DNA of 64,000 bases from Sulfurospirillum sp. SCADC (GTDB taxonomy: Bacteria; Campylobacterota; Campylobacteria; Campylobacterales; Sulfurospirillaceae). The translations under genes and the position numbers were made by a program. Each line of letters starts with the position of its first letter. The stretch's first letter is position 1. Positions 62,637-64,000 of the stretch are shown in pieces. The stretch spans positions 1 through 64,000 of the forward strand of contig NZ_JQGK01000015.1 in NCBI RefSeq assembly GCF_000743525.1. The letters are read 5' to 3'. A model generated the notes under the pieces. The model did not search any database. It was not told the origin of the DNA and saw only the letters and a program-made list of their open reading frames with translations.

Positions 62637-64000
62637 ATGCCATATTCTTATGAAAAACGATGGATTGGTCTTGGTGCACTGTGCGTTGCCATGTCCATCA
62701 TTACACTGGACAATACCGTCCTTGATGTCGCCCTCCCCTCCATTTCCAACGATTTATCGGCGAGCATGAGTGAACTTCAATGGATTGTCGATATTTATAT
62801 CCTCTTTTTCGCCTCTATTTTAATTACCATTGGCGCCCTGAGCGATCAGTTTGGGCGAAAGAGGTTTCTTAAAATTGGTATTGTGCTCTTTAGTCTTGCC
62901 TCGTTGGGCGCAGGTCTTTCAACTTCAACTACAGAGCTGATCCTCTTTCGTAGCCTGAGCGGTTTTGGCGCGGCGTTTATGATGCCTTCCACGCTCTCCA
63001 TCATCACGCATATGTTTACAGACCCCGATGAACGCATGAAAGCGATTGGACTTTGGTCGATGATCTTTGGGCTCAGCCAAGGCTTGGGACCGTTAATTGG
63101 CGGTTTTCTCATCGAATACACCTCATGGCACTGGGTCTTTTTTATCAACCTGCCCATTGGGTTGATCGCCTTTGTCTATGCGTCGTGGATACTCCCCGAA
63201 TCGCACAACAAAAGCGCTAAAGCCGATCTTATCGGTATGGTGCTCTGTGTGATCTTTTTATTTGCGCTCACGTATGGCATTATCGAAGCAGGGGTCAAAA
63301 GTTGGAGTGATGAGGCGGTTCAAATCAGCCTTGCGATAGGATTGAGCGTTTGTGCGCTTTTTATCCTCTGGGAGAGACGCTGTTCGTATGCGATGATTCC
63401 TTTTGAGCTTTTTGAAAAACGCACCTTTACGATTCCCTCTTTGGCAATCGCGCTCATTGTCTTTGGGATGGTTGGCTCGATGTTTTTCTTCTCCCAACTC
63501 TTCCAAACCGTAGAAGGGTACAGCGCCTTGGAAGCGGGTTTCTTACTGATGCCTATGACACTGGGTGTTGCGATAGGCTCTAAGGTTTCGCCCAACATCG
63601 TCAAAGCGTATGGCATACCTTTTAGCATTGGTGGAGGCATGATGGTCTCTGCACTGGGAGTGGTAATTTTTGTCTTTACGATTGATGTGCACATGCCACT
63701 TTGGGCGATTCTTGTGGGATTTTTAGTTCAGGGGTTGGGTATGGGATTTGCCATGCCGCCTTCGACGGATTCAATTATGGGCTCCATTCCCAAAGCCAAA
63801 GCAGGTGTGGGAAGTGCCTTGAACGATACCACCATTGAGCTTTCCGCCGCGATGAGCATTGCGATCTTAGGCAGTTATGTCAACCGCATTTATCTTTTAC
63901 ATGTCAAAGAGATCGAGGCAGATCCCACGCTTTCAAAAGCGCTTCAAACCTCCATCCAAACCGCCCATCAGGCGATAGCGTCACTTCCCAATGTTGCGGT
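62637..64000 (+). CDS. MFS transporter, DHA2 (14-helix) drug-efflux type, partial
   Basis: Begins MPYSYEKRW with TTAGGA before the ATG at 62637 and runs off the window end after ~454 residues. Signature LDNTVLDVALPSI is the DHA2 helix-1 motif D-x-T-(I/V)-(V/L)-x-VALP, followed by GALSDQFGRKRF (motif A). Expected to continue for some 40-60 residues. Probable proton-driven efflux of small hydrophobic compounds. Confidence 0.88.
   Translation, partial: MPYSYEKRWIGLGALCVAMSIITLDNTVLDVALPSISNDLSASMSELQWIVDIYILFFASILITIGALSDQFGRKRFLKIGIVLFSLASLGAGLSTSTTELILFRSLSGFGAAFMMPSTLSIITHMFTDPDERMKAIGLWSMIFGLSQGLGPLIGGFLIEYTSWHWVFFINLPIGLIAFVYASWILPESHNKSAKADLIGMVLCVIFLFALTYGIIEAGVKSWSDEAVQISLAIGLSVCALFILWERRCSYAMIPFELFEKRTFTIPSLAIALIVFGMVGSMFFFSQLFQTVEGYSALEAGFLLMPMTLGVAIGSKVSPNIVKAYGIPFSIGGGMMVSALGVVIFVFTIDVHMPLWAILVGFLVQGLGMGFAMPPSTDSIMGSIPKAKAGVGSALNDTTIELSAAMSIAILGSYVNRIYLLHVKEIEADPTLSKALQTSIQTAHQAIASLPNVA

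Noticed and set aside
1-64000. CRISPR arrays, tRNA or rRNA genes, poly-G phase-variable tracts
   Set aside because: None found on inspection; the only suspicious short repeats are the A7 and AG tracts reported in the glycosyltransferases.

Overview
The window reads as chromosomal DNA of a free-living, microaerobic or anaerobically respiring Campylobacterota bacterium, most likely Sulfurospirillum or a close relative. This is inferred from family-level protein recognition: a CiaB-like protein, the compact all-alpha dUTPase, HQWRQPL-type histidine kinases, a Ttr/Psr-type molybdoenzyme operon, and AT-rich, gene-dense sequence with few gaps. No rRNA, tRNA or CRISPR array was found, and no gene-free stretch exceeds about 210 bases.

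Layout. (1) 1-14.4 kb, minus strand: a surface-polysaccharide operon. It runs galE, rfbA, rfbC, rfbD, rfbB, an export permease (wzm), its ATPase (wzt), glycosyltransferases and an O-acyltransferase. A DUF1016/IVP/ORF6N cassette splits wzm from wzt. The distal glycosyltransferases carry two apparent frameshifts, and the acyltransferase is cut by what looks like an insertion-sequence end. (2) 14.5-22 kb, minus: ttrA-ttrC-ttrB tetrathionate reductase-type genes behind their own two-component system, in the classic ttrRSBCA order but with different regulator types. (3) 22-35 kb: an EAL-CBS-GGDEF enzyme, a cysteine-rich lipoprotein, a solute-binding protein, a FetB-like permease, a biotin carboxylase, CiaB, a possible PilZ-like protein, a Pit phosphate transporter and an RhlE helicase. 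(4) 35.5-48.5 kb: pstSCAB, a broken chemoreceptor, a DUF4143 ATPase, an OlsF-like lipid acyltransferase, then phoU and a PhoB/PhoR-like pair. (5) 48.5-64 kb: small metabolic genes, an HxlR/oxidoreductase pair, a histidine kinase, queC/queE/queD with a type II restriction-modification system between queE and queD, dut, a patatin, an LpxH-like hydrolase, a PIN-PhoH protein, a broken AraC regulator and two MFS transporters.

Two patterns cut across genes. First, the palindrome TTACATGTAA occurs 33 times by eye, against well under one expected. It lies both inside genes, almost always read as LHV or TC(K/N) and never in the frame containing a stop, and just after stop codons. This resembles a highly iterated palindrome such as cyanobacterial HIP1, but with a different sequence. 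Second, pstS, the olsF-like gene and phoU share an identical promoter architecture, with a weaker match at the phoH-like gene: two 7-base direct repeats (GTwACCA, GTAATsA) spaced 11 bases apart, then 8 bases, then a TAnAAT -10 box. This is a clear candidate PhoB box and links phosphate uptake, signalling and probable phosphorus-free lipid synthesis.
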